A DNA stretch of 64,000 bases from Roseibium marinum. Lineage in GTDB: Bacteria > Pseudomonadota > Alphaproteobacteria > Rhizobiales > Stappiaceae. The stretch is taken from contig NZ_PPCN01000003.1 of NCBI RefSeq assembly GCF_002906165.1, positions 310,001 through 374,000 of the forward strand, in the 5' to 3' direction. The notes under the pieces were generated by a model. It saw only the letters and a list, made by a program, of their open reading frames with translations, did no database searches and was not told the DNA's origin. The position numbers were made by a program, and so were the translations under genes. This document shows positions 1 through 8,664 of this stretch, piece by piece; the first letter of the stretch is position 1; every line of letters starts with the position of its first letter.

Positions 1-731
1 ACGCTGCGATCTTCTCGCCCTCCGGGGGGAATGTCGGTATCGCCTTCGCTATTCCGGCCTCGACCGCGCAAGATGTCATCATGGAGCTGAAGGATGACGG
101 AACCGTCGTCCGCGGCTGGTTGGGCGTTCAGATCCAGAACGTCACCGATGACATCGCCGAAAGCCTTGGCCTCGATGAGGCCCGCGGCGCGATTGTCGCG
201 GAAGCGCAGGAAGACAGCCCGGCCGAGAAGGCTGGCCTGCGCTCGGGCGACACTATCCTGGCCGTCGACGGTACCAACGTGAAAGGCCCGCGCGAGCTTT
301 CCAGGATCATCGCCACTTACGATCCGGACACAAGCATCGACGTGACGATCTGGCGCGATGGCAAGGAGCAGGACGTCACGGTCACGCTGGGCCGCTTGCA
401 GGAAAAGGAGCAGGCCGCTGCGGCACCGCAGACTGAAAAGACCCAAACCAGCCTGGACGAACTCGGCCTCGTGCTGATGACCAGGGAAGAAGCCGGCCTT
501 GAAGGGGAGGGCGTTTTCATCGCCGAGATCGACCCGGACAGCCCGGCGGCGGAAAAAGGCCTCAATATCGGCGATGCCATTCTGGAAGTCGCCGGCATGA
601 AGGTCGCCAGCCCCGCCGATGTCCTCAAGGCTCTTGAAAAGGCCGAAAAGGAAGGCCGCAAGGCGGTCCTGTTCCGGGTTGAAACCAACGAAACGACACG
701 GTTCGTGGCCCTTCCCATGAACCTCGCCTGA
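1..731 (+). CDS. DegP/HtrA-family periplasmic serine protease, C-terminal part (5' end outside window)
   Basis: The reading frame is open from base 3, so the gene starts left of the window. The first visible residues contain SPSGGNVGIAFAIPAS, the typical end of the trypsin-like domain of Do/DegP proteases. Two PDZ domains follow: one from RGWLGVQIQNV through GDTILAVDG, and a shorter second one around GVFIAEIDPDSPAAEKGL. The catalytic His and Asp are not in view. The family degrades or refolds misfolded envelope proteins in the periplasm, with the PDZ domains binding substrate C-termini. About 243 residues are visible, about half of a usual 480-520 residue protein. A two-component pair follows 190 bp downstream, which suits an envelope-stress context (inference). 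Confidence 0.93.
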   Translation, partial: AAIFSPSGGNVGIAFAIPASTAQDVIMELKDDGTVVRGWLGVQIQNVTDDIAESLGLDEARGAIVAEAQEDSPAEKAGLRSGDTILAVDGTNVKGPRELSRIIATYDPDTSIDVTIWRDGKEQDVTVTLGRLQEKEQAAAAPQTEKTQTSLDELGLVLMTREEAGLEGEGVFIAEIDPDSPAAEKGLNIGDAILEVAGMKVASPADVLKALEKAEKEGRKAVLFRVETNETTRFVALPMNLA

Positions 732-738
732 TCGGGGA

Positions 739-756
739 CCGGCTCGCAAGAGCCGG
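739..756 (+). terminator. Hairpin after the DegP-type gene
   Basis: CCGGCTC (739-745), loop gcaa, GAGCCGG (750-756) form a perfect 7-bp stem starting 8 bases after the stop codon. No T-tract follows, so termination is possible but unproven. More GC-rich self-complementary sequence lies at 767-800. Confidence 0.4.
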
Positions 757-920
757 GACCTGTATGGCAGGGCCGGTCCGCCCTCTGCCCCAAACCCCGA
801 CGGACCGGTCCTTGCCTTGGGTTCAGCATACAGAACCCTGAATGGCTGGCGGCGGCGCCTCACATCCCAAGCCGCCGCCGGCCATTGTTATTCCGACACA
901 ACTCAAGGTAAAAGGGGGGT

Positions 921-1607
921 ATGTTGAGAATTCTCGTTATTGAAGATGATCCCGAAGCTGCCGGCTATCTCGTCAAGGGCCTGAGTGAGCTCGGCCATAC
1001 GGCCGATCAGGCGGCGGACGGACAGACCGGGCTGCAAATGGCCGTCGACAGCAGCTACGATATTCTCATCGTCGACCGGATGCTTCCGAAACTGGACGGG
1101 CTTTTGCTCATTCAGGAACTGCGCCGGGAAAACAACCACACCCCGGCCCTGATCCTTTCCGCGCTTGGCCAGGTGGACGACCGCGTCAAGGGTCTTCAGG
1201 CCGGAGGCGACGATTACCTGCCGAAACCCTACGCTTTCACCGAGCTTCAGGCCCGAGTCGAGGCTCTGGCCCGCCGGCCGAAATCGACCCAGCAGGTGGA
1301 AACGAGCTATACCGTCGGCGATCTGACGCTCGACCGCATGACCCGCTCCTGCCGGCGCGGCGAGACGGACATTCCTCTCCAGCCGCGCGAGTTTCGCCTG
1401 CTGGAATATCTGATGCAGCATGCGGGCCAGGTGGTCACCCGCACGATGCTGCTGGAAAACGTCTGGGAATATCACTTCGATCCGCAGACGAATGTGATCG
1501 ATGTCCATATTTCCCGGCTTCGCGGCAAGATCGACAAGGGATTTGACACACCGCTCCTGCATACGATCCGCGGCGCCGGATACACGATCCGTGACACGGT
1601 TTACTAG
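921..1607 (+). CDS. OmpR/PhoB-family response regulator
   Basis: The protein has 228 residues: a receiver domain (1-115) and a winged-helix DNA-binding domain (about 128-225). Receiver residues are in place: acidic pair E8/D9-D10, phospho-acceptor D52 in LIVDRMLP, S80, and K102 in LPKPY. The DNA-binding half shows LQPREFRLLEYLMQHAGQ and ends with the VHISRLRGKID and IRGAGYTI signatures. ATG at 921 follows a purine-rich aaggggggt. The downstream kinase gene begins inside this gene's 3' end, a classic cognate pair with translational coupling. The signal and regulon cannot be told from sequence. Confidence 0.95.
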   Translation: MLRILVIEDDPEAAGYLVKGLSELGHTADQAADGQTGLQMAVDSSYDILIVDRMLPKLDGLLLIQELRRENNHTPALILSALGQVDDRVKGLQAGGDDYLPKPYAFTELQARVEALARRPKSTQQVETSYTVGDLTLDRMTRSCRRGETDIPLQPREFRLLEYLMQHAGQVVTRTMLLENVWEYHFDPQTNVIDVHISRLRGKIDKGFDTPLLHTIRGAGYTIRDTVY

Positions 1608-3042
1608 GTTCACCAGAACGACCGCTTTCAAGCTGTCGCTGCTGTATTTTGCCGTCTTCACGGTGATGTCCGGATTTCTGCTGTTTTATATTTCCGACAG
1701 CACCGACACGCTGATGTCGGAACAGGTTGTCCAGACCGTCGACGCGGAACTGAAGGGGCTGTCCGATATCTACGTGCGCGGAGGGCTGCGCGATCTGGTG
1801 GACACCATCGATCGCCGCTCCCGCCACCCCGACGCCAGCCTTTACCTGCTGGTGGATTTCGCCGGCAACGCTCTGGCCGGGAACATCGCCCGCCTGCCGA
1901 CCATCGTGCTGGAAGAAGCCGATGGCGGACTGCGCAGGGTGCGCTATACGCGCCTCGGTCAGGATACGGAAGACATCGAACGCCAGGCCATGGTGCGCAT
2001 ATTCGAGCTGCGGGGCGGTTTCCGTCTGCTCGTGGGCCGGGATCTCGGCGACCAGTTGCTGTTTTCCAATCTTCTGGCCAACGGGCTCCGGCTCTGGCTG
2101 ATCCTGGTTGTGATCATGGCGGCGATCACCTGGCTGTTCGTCAGCCGCAGGGTGATGAAACGCATCGACGAAATCTCCGCCACCGCCCGCACGATCATGA
2201 ACGGCGATCTGTCGAGACGGCTGACGCTGGCGGGAAATGAGGACGAATTCGACCGGCTGGCCGTCAGCCTCAACGCCATGCTGGAGCGGATCGAACTGCT
2301 GATGCAGTCGATGAGGGATGTGACCGACAATATAGCCCATGACCTCAAGACCCCGCTGACGCGGCTCAGGACCCGCGTCGAGACCGTATTGCGTGAAGCG
2401 GAGGGGGAAGCGGGATATCGCGCCGCGCTGGAAGCCACGCTCGAGGAAACCGACAATCTGCTGCGCATCTTCAACGCGCTTCTAAGGATCGCCCGGATTG
2501 AATCCACCGCTCCAGGATCGGTCATGGGGACGGCGGATCTGGACAAACTGGTCGCGGAGATCGCCGAGCTTTACGAACCCCTGATCGAAGATGAAGGTGG
2601 CCGGCTTGAAACGGATGTGCCCGTGGGTCTCAAGGCCGACTGCAACAAGGACCTGATCAGCCAGGTCCTCGTGAATCTCATTGAAAACGCACTCAAATAC
2701 GGCCGATCGGAAAACGGGGAACTGCTGATCCGCCTGTCCGGCAAGGAGGAGGGCGGCCGCGTCGTTCTCACTGTCACGGACAATGGTCCTGGAATTCCGC
2801 GTAAGGACCAGGATCGGGTCAAGGAACGTTTCGTCCGCCTGGAGGAAAGCCGGTCCGAACCGGGCACGGGCCTGGGCTTGAGCCTTGTCAAGGCGGTGGC
2901 ACGCTTACATGGCGGAGAATTGCACTTCAACAATGAGGGTCCGGGCCTTTCCGCACGGATCGATTTGGCAACGGTCGGTGACGGGCATGGTGATGGACGG
3001 GGCAGGACATCCGAAAAAGCAAGGCAGTCACTTGCAAGGTGA
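1591..3042 (+). CDS. Membrane sensor histidine kinase, partner of the upstream regulator
   Basis: I place the start at GTG 1591, giving 483 residues and a 17-bp overlap with the regulator gene. A longer frame to 1501 would lie wholly inside that gene. Order: TM1 (about 12-33), a periplasmic loop of about 130 residues, TM2 (about 165-186), HAMP (187-240), HisKA with H250 in NIAHDLKTPLTRL, then HATPase with N-box NLIENALKYG, G1 DNGPGIP and G2 GTGLGLSLVKAV. The H-box variant HDLKTPL and short loop resemble EnvZ/CpxA-like or metal-type kinases. It should autophosphorylate and transfer to D52 of the upstream regulator. The C-terminal tail overlaps the start region of glnE. Confidence 0.93.
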   Translation: MTRFTRFTRTTAFKLSLLYFAVFTVMSGFLLFYISDSTDTLMSEQVVQTVDAELKGLSDIYVRGGLRDLVDTIDRRSRHPDASLYLLVDFAGNALAGNIARLPTIVLEEADGGLRRVRYTRLGQDTEDIERQAMVRIFELRGGFRLLVGRDLGDQLLFSNLLANGLRLWLILVVIMAAITWLFVSRRVMKRIDEISATARTIMNGDLSRRLTLAGNEDEFDRLAVSLNAMLERIELLMQSMRDVTDNIAHDLKTPLTRLRTRVETVLREAEGEAGYRAALEATLEETDNLLRIFNALLRIARIESTAPGSVMGTADLDKLVAEIAELYEPLIEDEGGRLETDVPVGLKADCNKDLISQVLVNLIENALKYGRSENGELLIRLSGKEEGGRVVLTVTDNGPGIPRKDQDRVKERFVRLEESRSEPGTGLGLSLVKAVARLHGGELHFNNEGPGLSARIDLATVGDGHGDGRGRTSEKARQSLAR

Positions 3043-5989
3043 CGGTGGAGAAGGCGTTCTCGCCGATCGCATTTCCGTGGTTCCGGTCGCTCCCAATCCG
3101 GTTCACGCGGAACTTTTCCTGAAGGACCTTTTCGCGAACGCGGAAGCGGGGGCCGCTCTCGGCGCGCTTTTGCAGGCCAAGCCGGATCTGAAGGACTTCC
3201 TGACGGGCATTATTGGCAACACGCCTTTCCTGCGCGATCTCATGCTGGCCGATCCGCCAAGGCTACTGGAAATTCTGAAGGAAGCTCCCGAAACCCGGAT
3301 CGGGCGAATTCTGGCCGATGCCGCGCAGGCGCGGGCCGAGGACGAGGCCGGCATCATGCAGGCTCTGAGGCTGCTGAAACAGGACCTTGCCCTGACCCTC
3401 GGTCTTGCCGATGTCTGCGGGGCGGCGGATCTCGACCTGGTGACCGGGGCGCTTGCCGGCTTTGCCGATGCGGCGCTCACGGCCGCGATCCGGTTCTGCC
3501 TGGACGATCTTGCCCGCCGCAACAAGTTCAATCCGTTCGATCCCGAAAGACCGGAGAGAGACAGCGGCCTGATCGTGCTCGCCATGGGCAAGCACGGCGC
3601 CAACGAACTGAATTATTCCTCCGACATCGATCTGATCGTTCTCTACGATCCGGAGAAGGCCCCCATGGCGGGCACGGCGGAAGCCCCGGTGGAATTCGTC
3701 CGGCTGACCCGGCGCCTGGTCAAGATCATGCAGGACAGAACCGCCGACGGTTATGTCTTCCGGACCGATCTGCGCCTGCGGCCCGATCCCGGGGCGACGC
3801 CCCTGGCCATGTCTGTTCCCGCGGCGCTGGTCTACTACGAGTCCCTCGGCCAGAACTGGGAACGCGCGGCGCTGATCAAGGCGCGGCCTTGCGCGGGCGA
3901 TATTCCGGCGGGCGAGGAATTCCTGCAGGAGATCGTCCCGTTTATCTGGCGCAAATACCTCGACTTCGCGGCTATCGCGGATGTGCAGTCGATCAAGCGC
4001 CAGATCCACATGCACAAGGGCCACAGCGTCATTGCCGTGGCAGGGCACAATGTGAAGCTCGGTCGTGGCGGCATCCGCGAGGTCGAATTCTTCGTCCAGA
4101 CACAGCAACTCATCGCCGGCGGCCGCAATCCGGCCCTCCGGGGCCGCCGGACGCTCGACATGCTGGACGCGCTTTGCGAGGCGGACTGGATCCGCCCGGA
4201 AGCGCGCGACGAGATGGGGCAGGCCTACCGGTTCCTGCGCAATGTCGAACACCGCATCCAGATGCTGAACGACGAGCAGACCCAGCTTCTGCCCAAGGAT
4301 CGCGAGGGTGTGACGCGGGTCGCGGCCCTGATGGGTTTCGGCAGCCTTGAGGCCTTTGAAACGGTGTTCCTGGAACACGCGCGCAAGGTCCAGCATCATT
4401 ACGCGGAGCTTTTCGAGGATGAACCGGCTCTGTCGTCCGAACTCGGCAACCTTGTCTTTACCGGCGACGACCATGACCCGAATACGCTGGAAACGCTGTC
4501 CGGGCTCGGCTTCAAAAATCCGGCGGACGCCGCCGCCATTGTCAAATCATGGCATTTCGGACGCTACCCTTGCACCCGCTCGTCCCAGGCGCGCGAACGG
4601 CTCACGGAACTGCATCCCACCCTTCTCGGGGCTCTGGCCGCCACCGAAAACGCCGACGCGGCGCTGCGGTCCTTTGACAGTTTTCTGGCGAAATTGCCGG
4701 CGGGCGTGCAGCTCTTTGCCCTGCTGAAATCCAACCCGCACCTCCTGACGCTTCTCGCCACCACCATGGGCGCCGCGCCGCGCATGGCCGAGACGGTTTC
4801 CAAACGGGTGCATGTGCTCGATGCCGTGCTGGATCCGGCCTTTTTCGGCGCGATGCCGAGCGTCGAGGAATTTCGCACCGGCCTGGACCGGACGCTCGCC
4901 CAGGCAAGATTTTACGAAGAGGCCCTGGACCGTGCGAGGATCTTCACTCAGGAACAGCAGTTTCTGATCGGCCTGCGTCTGATTTCCGATACGCTGTCCG
5001 CCGACAGGGTCGGCTTCGCTCTGGCCCGGCTGGCCGAGGTGGTGGTTGACCGTATCCTGACGCAGGTCATGAACCATGTCGGGGAGAGCCACGGCAAGGT
5101 TGAGGGCGGGAATGTCGCCGTGCTTGCAATGGGGAAACTGGGTGGCCGGGAAATGACCGCTGCCTCGGATCTCGACCTGATCCTGCTCTACGAGGCCCCG
5201 CCGGACGCGAAGATGTCCGATGGCAAGCGGCCGCTGGCGATCTCCCAGTATTACACCCGCCTGACGCAGCGCCTGGTCACCGCCCTGTCCGCGCCGACGG
5301 CGGAGGGCTCTCTCTACGAAGTCGATTTCCGGCTGCGTCCGTCCGGCAATGCCGGGCCGCTGGCGACCAATCTGGACGGCTTCCTCGACTATCAGGAAAA
5401 GAGCGCCTGGACCTGGGAGCACATGGCCCTGACCCGTGGCCGGGTGATCGCCTCCACGTCTCAGGAGTTCCGCCAGAAGATCTACGAAAATATCTGCAGG
5501 ACACTCACGCAACCGCGCGACAGGAAGAAGCTTGCCGACGATGTGCGAACGATGCGCGCCCGGATTGAAAAGGAAAAGGGAACAAGAGACATCTGGGACC
5601 TGAAACAGGTCGCAGGTGGTCTGGTCGACATCGAATTCATCGCCCAGTGCCTTCAGCTTGCGCACGCTGGGGAAAACCCGGCCGTGCTGGCGCAGGGAAC
5701 CGAACAGGCGCTGGAATTCCTGCGCGATGCCGGCTGCCTGGACATCGGCGAGGCCGAACTGCTGCTGGAGGCGTTGCGGCTCTATCAGCGCCTGACCCAG
5801 GTTCTGCGTTTGACCCTCACCGGAAAATTTGTCCCGGCGGAGGCGCCCGGCGGCGTTCTCAACCTCCTGGTTCAGGTCTCGGGAAGTCCCACCTTCACCC
5901 GTCTGGAAACGGAACTCGCCGATCTTCAATCGCAGGTAAGGGCGGCATTCGAGCGCCTGGTCGGGAAGGTGCAGCCCGACGAAGGCTGA
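2987..5989 (+). CDS. glnE: Bifunctional glutamine synthetase adenylyltransferase/deadenylyltransferase
   Basis: GlnE adds AMP to, and removes it from, a tyrosine of type I glutamine synthetase, under PII control. Two nucleotidyltransferase domains are visible, each followed by a helical domain. The N-terminal adenylyl-removase centre has NELNYSSDIDLIVLYD (about residues 205-220); the C-terminal adenylyltransferase centre has GGREMTAASDLDLILLYE (about 717-735). With ATG 2987 (or 2993) the protein has about 1000 residues, the family's normal size. An open frame further upstream is antisense-free but lies inside the kinase gene. The start overlaps the kinase 3' end by about 55 bp, so coupling is likely. 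The exact start is uncertain because no clear Shine-Dalgarno sequence is visible. Confidence 0.95.
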   Translation: MVMDGAGHPKKQGSHLQGDGGEGVLADRISVVPVAPNPVHAELFLKDLFANAEAGAALGALLQAKPDLKDFLTGIIGNTPFLRDLMLADPPRLLEILKEAPETRIGRILADAAQARAEDEAGIMQALRLLKQDLALTLGLADVCGAADLDLVTGALAGFADAALTAAIRFCLDDLARRNKFNPFDPERPERDSGLIVLAMGKHGANELNYSSDIDLIVLYDPEKAPMAGTAEAPVEFVRLTRRLVKIMQDRTADGYVFRTDLRLRPDPGATPLAMSVPAALVYYESLGQNWERAALIKARPCAGDIPAGEEFLQEIVPFIWRKYLDFAAIADVQSIKRQIHMHKGHSVIAVAGHNVKLGRGGIREVEFFVQTQQLIAGGRNPALRGRRTLDMLDALCEADWIRPEARDEMGQAYRFLRNVEHRIQMLNDEQTQLLPKDREGVTRVAALMGFGSLEAFETVFLEHARKVQHHYAELFEDEPALSSELGNLVFTGDDHDPNTLETLSGLGFKNPADAAAIVKSWHFGRYPCTRSSQARERLTELHPTLLGALAATENADAALRSFDSFLAKLPAGVQLFALLKSNPHLLTLLATTMGAAPRMAETVSKRVHVLDAVLDPAFFGAMPSVEEFRTGLDRTLAQARFYEEALDRARIFTQEQQFLIGLRLISDTLSADRVGFALARLAEVVVDRILTQVMNHVGESHGKVEGGNVAVLAMGKLGGREMTAASDLDLILLYEAPPDAKMSDGKRPLAISQYYTRLTQRLVTALSAPTAEGSLYEVDFRLRPSGNAGPLATNLDGFLDYQEKSAWTWEHMALTRGRVIASTSQEFRQKIYENICRTLTQPRDRKKLADDVRTMRARIEKEKGTRDIWDLKQVAGGLVDIEFIAQCLQLAHAGENPAVLAQGTEQALEFLRDAGCLDIGEAELLLEALRLYQRLTQVLRLTLTGKFVPAEAPGGVLNLLVQVSGSPTFTRLETELADLQSQVRAAFERLVGKVQPDEG

Positions 5990-6016
5990 GCGGACGCTTT
6001 CCGCTCAGCCTTCGTC
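5978..6016 (+). terminator. 17-bp perfect hairpin containing the glnE stop codon
   Basis: Arm 5978-5994 (gacgaaggctgagcgga) is exactly complementary to 6000-6016 with a 5-base loop (cgctt). The TGA stop at 5987-5989 sits inside the left arm. No T-tract follows, so it may act as a 3' end stabiliser or factor-assisted terminator rather than a classical intrinsic terminator. Confidence 0.6.
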
Positions 6017-6093
6017 ACAGGGCTGCCGGACTTTTCACATTGAGCATATCGCGCCGCCGCGGAGCGCTCGAGAGTCGCCTCGATGCGAGCAGG

Positions 6094-6110
6094 GTGACGC
6101 GCGGCACAGG
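6094..6110 (+). repeat. 17-bp direct repeat, copy 1, upstream of the broken HopA1-like gene
   Basis: gtgacgcgcggcacagg is found here and again, identically, at 7446-7462 upstream of the second paralogue. The distance to the start codon is about 170 bp here and about 56 bp there. It marks the duplicated 5' region of the tandem genes. Confidence 0.7.
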
Positions 6111-6281
6111 AATGCGCCGGGATTTTCCTTAAATCTGGGAATGTTGATTGTGTCTCATCCGGCCGCACCGGCGGCCCGCGTCCTGCCGACGGGCGAGGGC
6201 TCGCGCAGCGTACTCTGCCGGCGAAGCGAAACGGGTCACGATCAAAGCCTTTTGACATCGGTTGTCGGCTGGAGCGGCAAC

Positions 6282-7336
6282 ATGACCTTTCATCGTGAAC
6301 TCAGGGAATTGGTGGACTGGACGTGGCAGCATTGGGAGGAGATCCTTCGCGTCGCCGTTGCCCACACCGGCAGGCCCAAGGGGCAAACCCATATGGAACT
6401 TGCGCCTGCCCAGGGCGGCAATGGAATGCTACAGTACAACAATCCCGGAATCGACAAGATCTAAAAGCAGTACGGTACCATCGAGCGCACCGGACAGGTC
6501 GATGAGGATCCGAGGGCTGTCGAGATATTCGTCGAGGAACTCATTCATCGAGTGGATGCGAAGCTCACGCCCAAACCGGAGCTGATGTTGCAGGGCTCTT
6601 TGCGCTGGGTCGAACTGGACAAACTCAGCCTTCTGAGAAACCGCGGCGATATGAAAGGGGGCTTTGTTCATTTCAACAAGCCTTATGGCGGTTCGTGTCT
6701 CGAGCGGGTCTACATCAACTTGAATGAATCGCTGCGCGGCAGGACCTTCGGCGGCATCCTGCTGAAGATCTGGGAGCTCGACGGGGTCCTCACGGCAAAG
6801 GTCGCCGTTTCCGGCCGGGAAGCTGTGGATTCCGTCGTCGTCTATTGCAGGAATGCCGCCACGCGGGACGAGGTCCTCAGAAAGGTCAAGAAATACCAGA
6901 GGCACCGTCTCGACCGCTTCGGTTCGGCGCTTCCGAAGATGGTCGCTCAGACCGGCAAGCCCGGCATCGGCTTCGGTGCCGAGCCGCCGAGGCGGCAACC
7001 GTTTCGCCCGAACAGCCAGACGTTCAACGGAGCAAACGATGTAATGCAGAGCTTCGGTCTTTATCGCTCGTCGCTCATCTTCATTGCGCTGGAACGGACG
7101 TTTTTCCGGAAGAAGTAAGATTTGACCCCAACCCCCGGCATGCGTTCAACGGCAAAAAGGTCTTCATGCAGCAAAAACAGGATTTCGAACGCCGGGTCGA
7201 GGAACTCTTCAGACTGGCCGGCCTCTCGGTCGTCCATCCTCATACCCAGGCCAATGTGACGTTCGACAACGATCGTGCGGGCCAAATGCCGCCGCCGCCA
7301 CCGCCGCCACCGCCGCGTGGTCATCGGCGCAACTGA
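6282..7336 (+). pseudogene. HopA1-effector-like gene, broken by a stop codon and a frameshift (copy 1)
   Basis: The conceptual product matches the intact neighbour at 7519 along its length. Starting at ATG 6282 (after ctggag), MTFHRELRELVDW and TGRPKGQTHM are followed by an in-frame TAA at 6462-6464. The same frame then continues (KQYGTIERTG...) through the core ERVYINLNESLRG, VVVYCR, IGFGAEPP and SFGLYRSSLIFIALERT to TAA 7116-7118. Close to base 7100 similarity shifts to the -1 frame, giving FPEEV, PNPRHAF, FERRVEELFRLAGL and a tail of nine prolines before RGHRRN (stop 7334-7336). About 26 residues of the neighbour are also missing after PEE. This is a decaying duplicate; a real 188-residue product from 6552 cannot be ruled out. 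The HopA1 assignment is by motif recall, not a search. Confidence 0.7.
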
Positions 7337-7445
7337 TCCCGCAAGAATCCGACTGCCCAAGACAGGAGTTCCGGATCCGGGTCGGGTCCGGATATTCCGC
7401 TGACCGGAACGACCCTTCGGAAAAAGACCGGCGCGTGCTTGCGCG

Positions 7446-7462
7446 GTGACGCGCGGCACAGG
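7446..7462 (+). repeat. 17-bp direct repeat, copy 2, upstream of the intact HopA1-like gene
   Basis: Identical to 6094-6110 (gtgacgcgcggcacagg). Its position before both paralogues shows that the duplication unit included upstream DNA. Confidence 0.7.
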
Positions 7463-7518
7463 GAAGTGCTGGCCCGATCCTCCATATTCGCTTCAGGCGA
7501 AGTGCACGGAGAGATCAA

Positions 7519-8556
7519 ATGGCGCTGCATCGGGACTTGAAGAACATTGTGGACTGGGCCTGGTTGAGACGGGCGGAACTGATGGAAAAGGCCCGGGCCA
7601 CAGGTCGGCCGAAAGGACAGACGCATATGTCGCCAGGCAACCGGGCGGTCAGGGAGATCTATGGCTACATCTGCGGCGCGACCGCCGGCAAGCGTATCAC
7701 TGAAAGGACGATGACCACCTTCTCCGGAACGCTCTACAGGAAACTGCACAACAAGCTTGAAGGGCGTATCAGATACCTGTGCCAGACCAACGAAGTGACC
7801 GTAATGAGGGATCTTGCAGATTTCCCGGAACCGAGAGACTGGGTCGGCGCATTCATCCATTTTCAGAAGCGTCCGATGCCCCGGTGCACCGAACGTGTCT
7901 ATGTGAATCTCAAGGAGCCGACGAGGGCGAATGCGTTCAGTGCGATCCTGAAGAAGATCTGGCATCTGCCCGGTGTCACCAGCGCGAAAGTCGCAGCACC
8001 CGGTGCGGTCAAGTCCGACACCGTCCTTGTCTACTGCAAAGACAGGGAAACACGCCAGGAAGTCATCAGGATCATCACCAAGTACAAGAAAAGAAACCTG
8101 AGATACTTCGGGTCGGAACTTCCCAAACTGGTGGCGTCAGTCGGAACGGGCATCGGACACGGCGCCGAGCCGCCGGACATTCACCCGGAAAGGCCGAACA
8201 GCCAAAGGTTCGAAGCCGGCGAGACAGACGGTCAGAGCTTCGGAATGTACCGGGCAATCCTCATTTTCACCGCGCTGGAGCGCACTCAGTTTCCCGAAGA
8301 GATGAGCCAGGATTTCAGCAGGGCCGGTATCGACCTCAGCAGGTTCCAGAACGCCAATCCGAGACACGGGATGCATCTGGACATTGCCGGGGAACAGAAG
8401 AAGCAAGTCGATTCCGTCAGGAACATGGCGCAGAAGATGGAGTTTGAACAGCGGGTGGAGACAATCTTCCGGCTAGCGGGCCTGGACACCGAACACCCGG
8501 AAACGCAAGGCAACCCCATCCTGAATGCTCCGCCGCCACCTCCGCCGGTAAATTAG
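7519..8556 (+). CDS. HopA1-effector-like protein with C-terminal polyproline tail (copy 2, intact)
   Basis: The product has 345 residues from ATG 7519, with ggagag 5 bases upstream. There is no signal peptide or membrane segment. The N-terminus (to about 110) is basic and helical, with GRPKGQTHM. The middle (about 115-275) carries CTERVYVNLKEP, KVAAPG, TVLVYCK, LPKLVAS, GHGAEPP, NSQRF and QSFGMYRAILIF. This order, RVYvNL then KV then vlYc then P then GlgxAExP then SFGxyR, is how I remember the HopA1 family: Pseudomonas syringae type III effectors and proteins found in class V lanthipeptide clusters. A helical segment (KMEFEQRVETIFRLAGLDT) and NAPPPPPPVN end the protein. The broken paralogue lies just upstream. 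No lanthipeptide precursor, kinase or secretion apparatus is in the window, so an effector/toxin role is inference. The TAG stop is provided by the edge of the palindromic element at 8554. Confidence 0.6.
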   Translation: MALHRDLKNIVDWAWLRRAELMEKARATGRPKGQTHMSPGNRAVREIYGYICGATAGKRITERTMTTFSGTLYRKLHNKLEGRIRYLCQTNEVTVMRDLADFPEPRDWVGAFIHFQKRPMPRCTERVYVNLKEPTRANAFSAILKKIWHLPGVTSAKVAAPGAVKSDTVLVYCKDRETRQEVIRIITKYKKRNLRYFGSELPKLVASVGTGIGHGAEPPDIHPERPNSQRFEAGETDGQSFGMYRAILIFTALERTQFPEEMSQDFSRAGIDLSRFQNANPRHGMHLDIAGEQKKQVDSVRNMAQKMEFEQRVETIFRLAGLDTEHPETQGNPILNAPPPPPPVN

Positions 8557-8664
8557 AGCCTGTCGCGTCCAATCGGAGACATGAGTTTCAGGAAGGCGTC
8601 CACAGCTGCTTTTACATAGTAAATGCGTTCGGGCGATTTTCTCAATTCAACGCGACATTCTCTA
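8554..8664. repeat. About 110-bp palindromic element whose ends supply the stop codons of two convergent genes
   Basis: The left end tagagcctgtcgcgt (8554) and the reverse complement of the right end, tagagaatgtcgcgt (ending 8664), match at 13 of 15 bases, and weaker matching continues inward. Near the centre GCTTTTAC-ATA-GTAAATGC (about 8608-8626) folds as a hairpin. The first TAG is the stop of the plus-strand HopA1-like gene; the last TAG, read on the minus strand, would be the ancestral stop of the autotransporter gene. It may act as a bidirectional terminator or be a small repeat family member. Confidence 0.55.

Noticed and set aside
6462-6464. Recoding (stop readthrough) of the TAA in the first HopA1-like gene
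   Set aside because: TAA is the least readthrough-prone codon, and a second lesion downstream points to simple decay.
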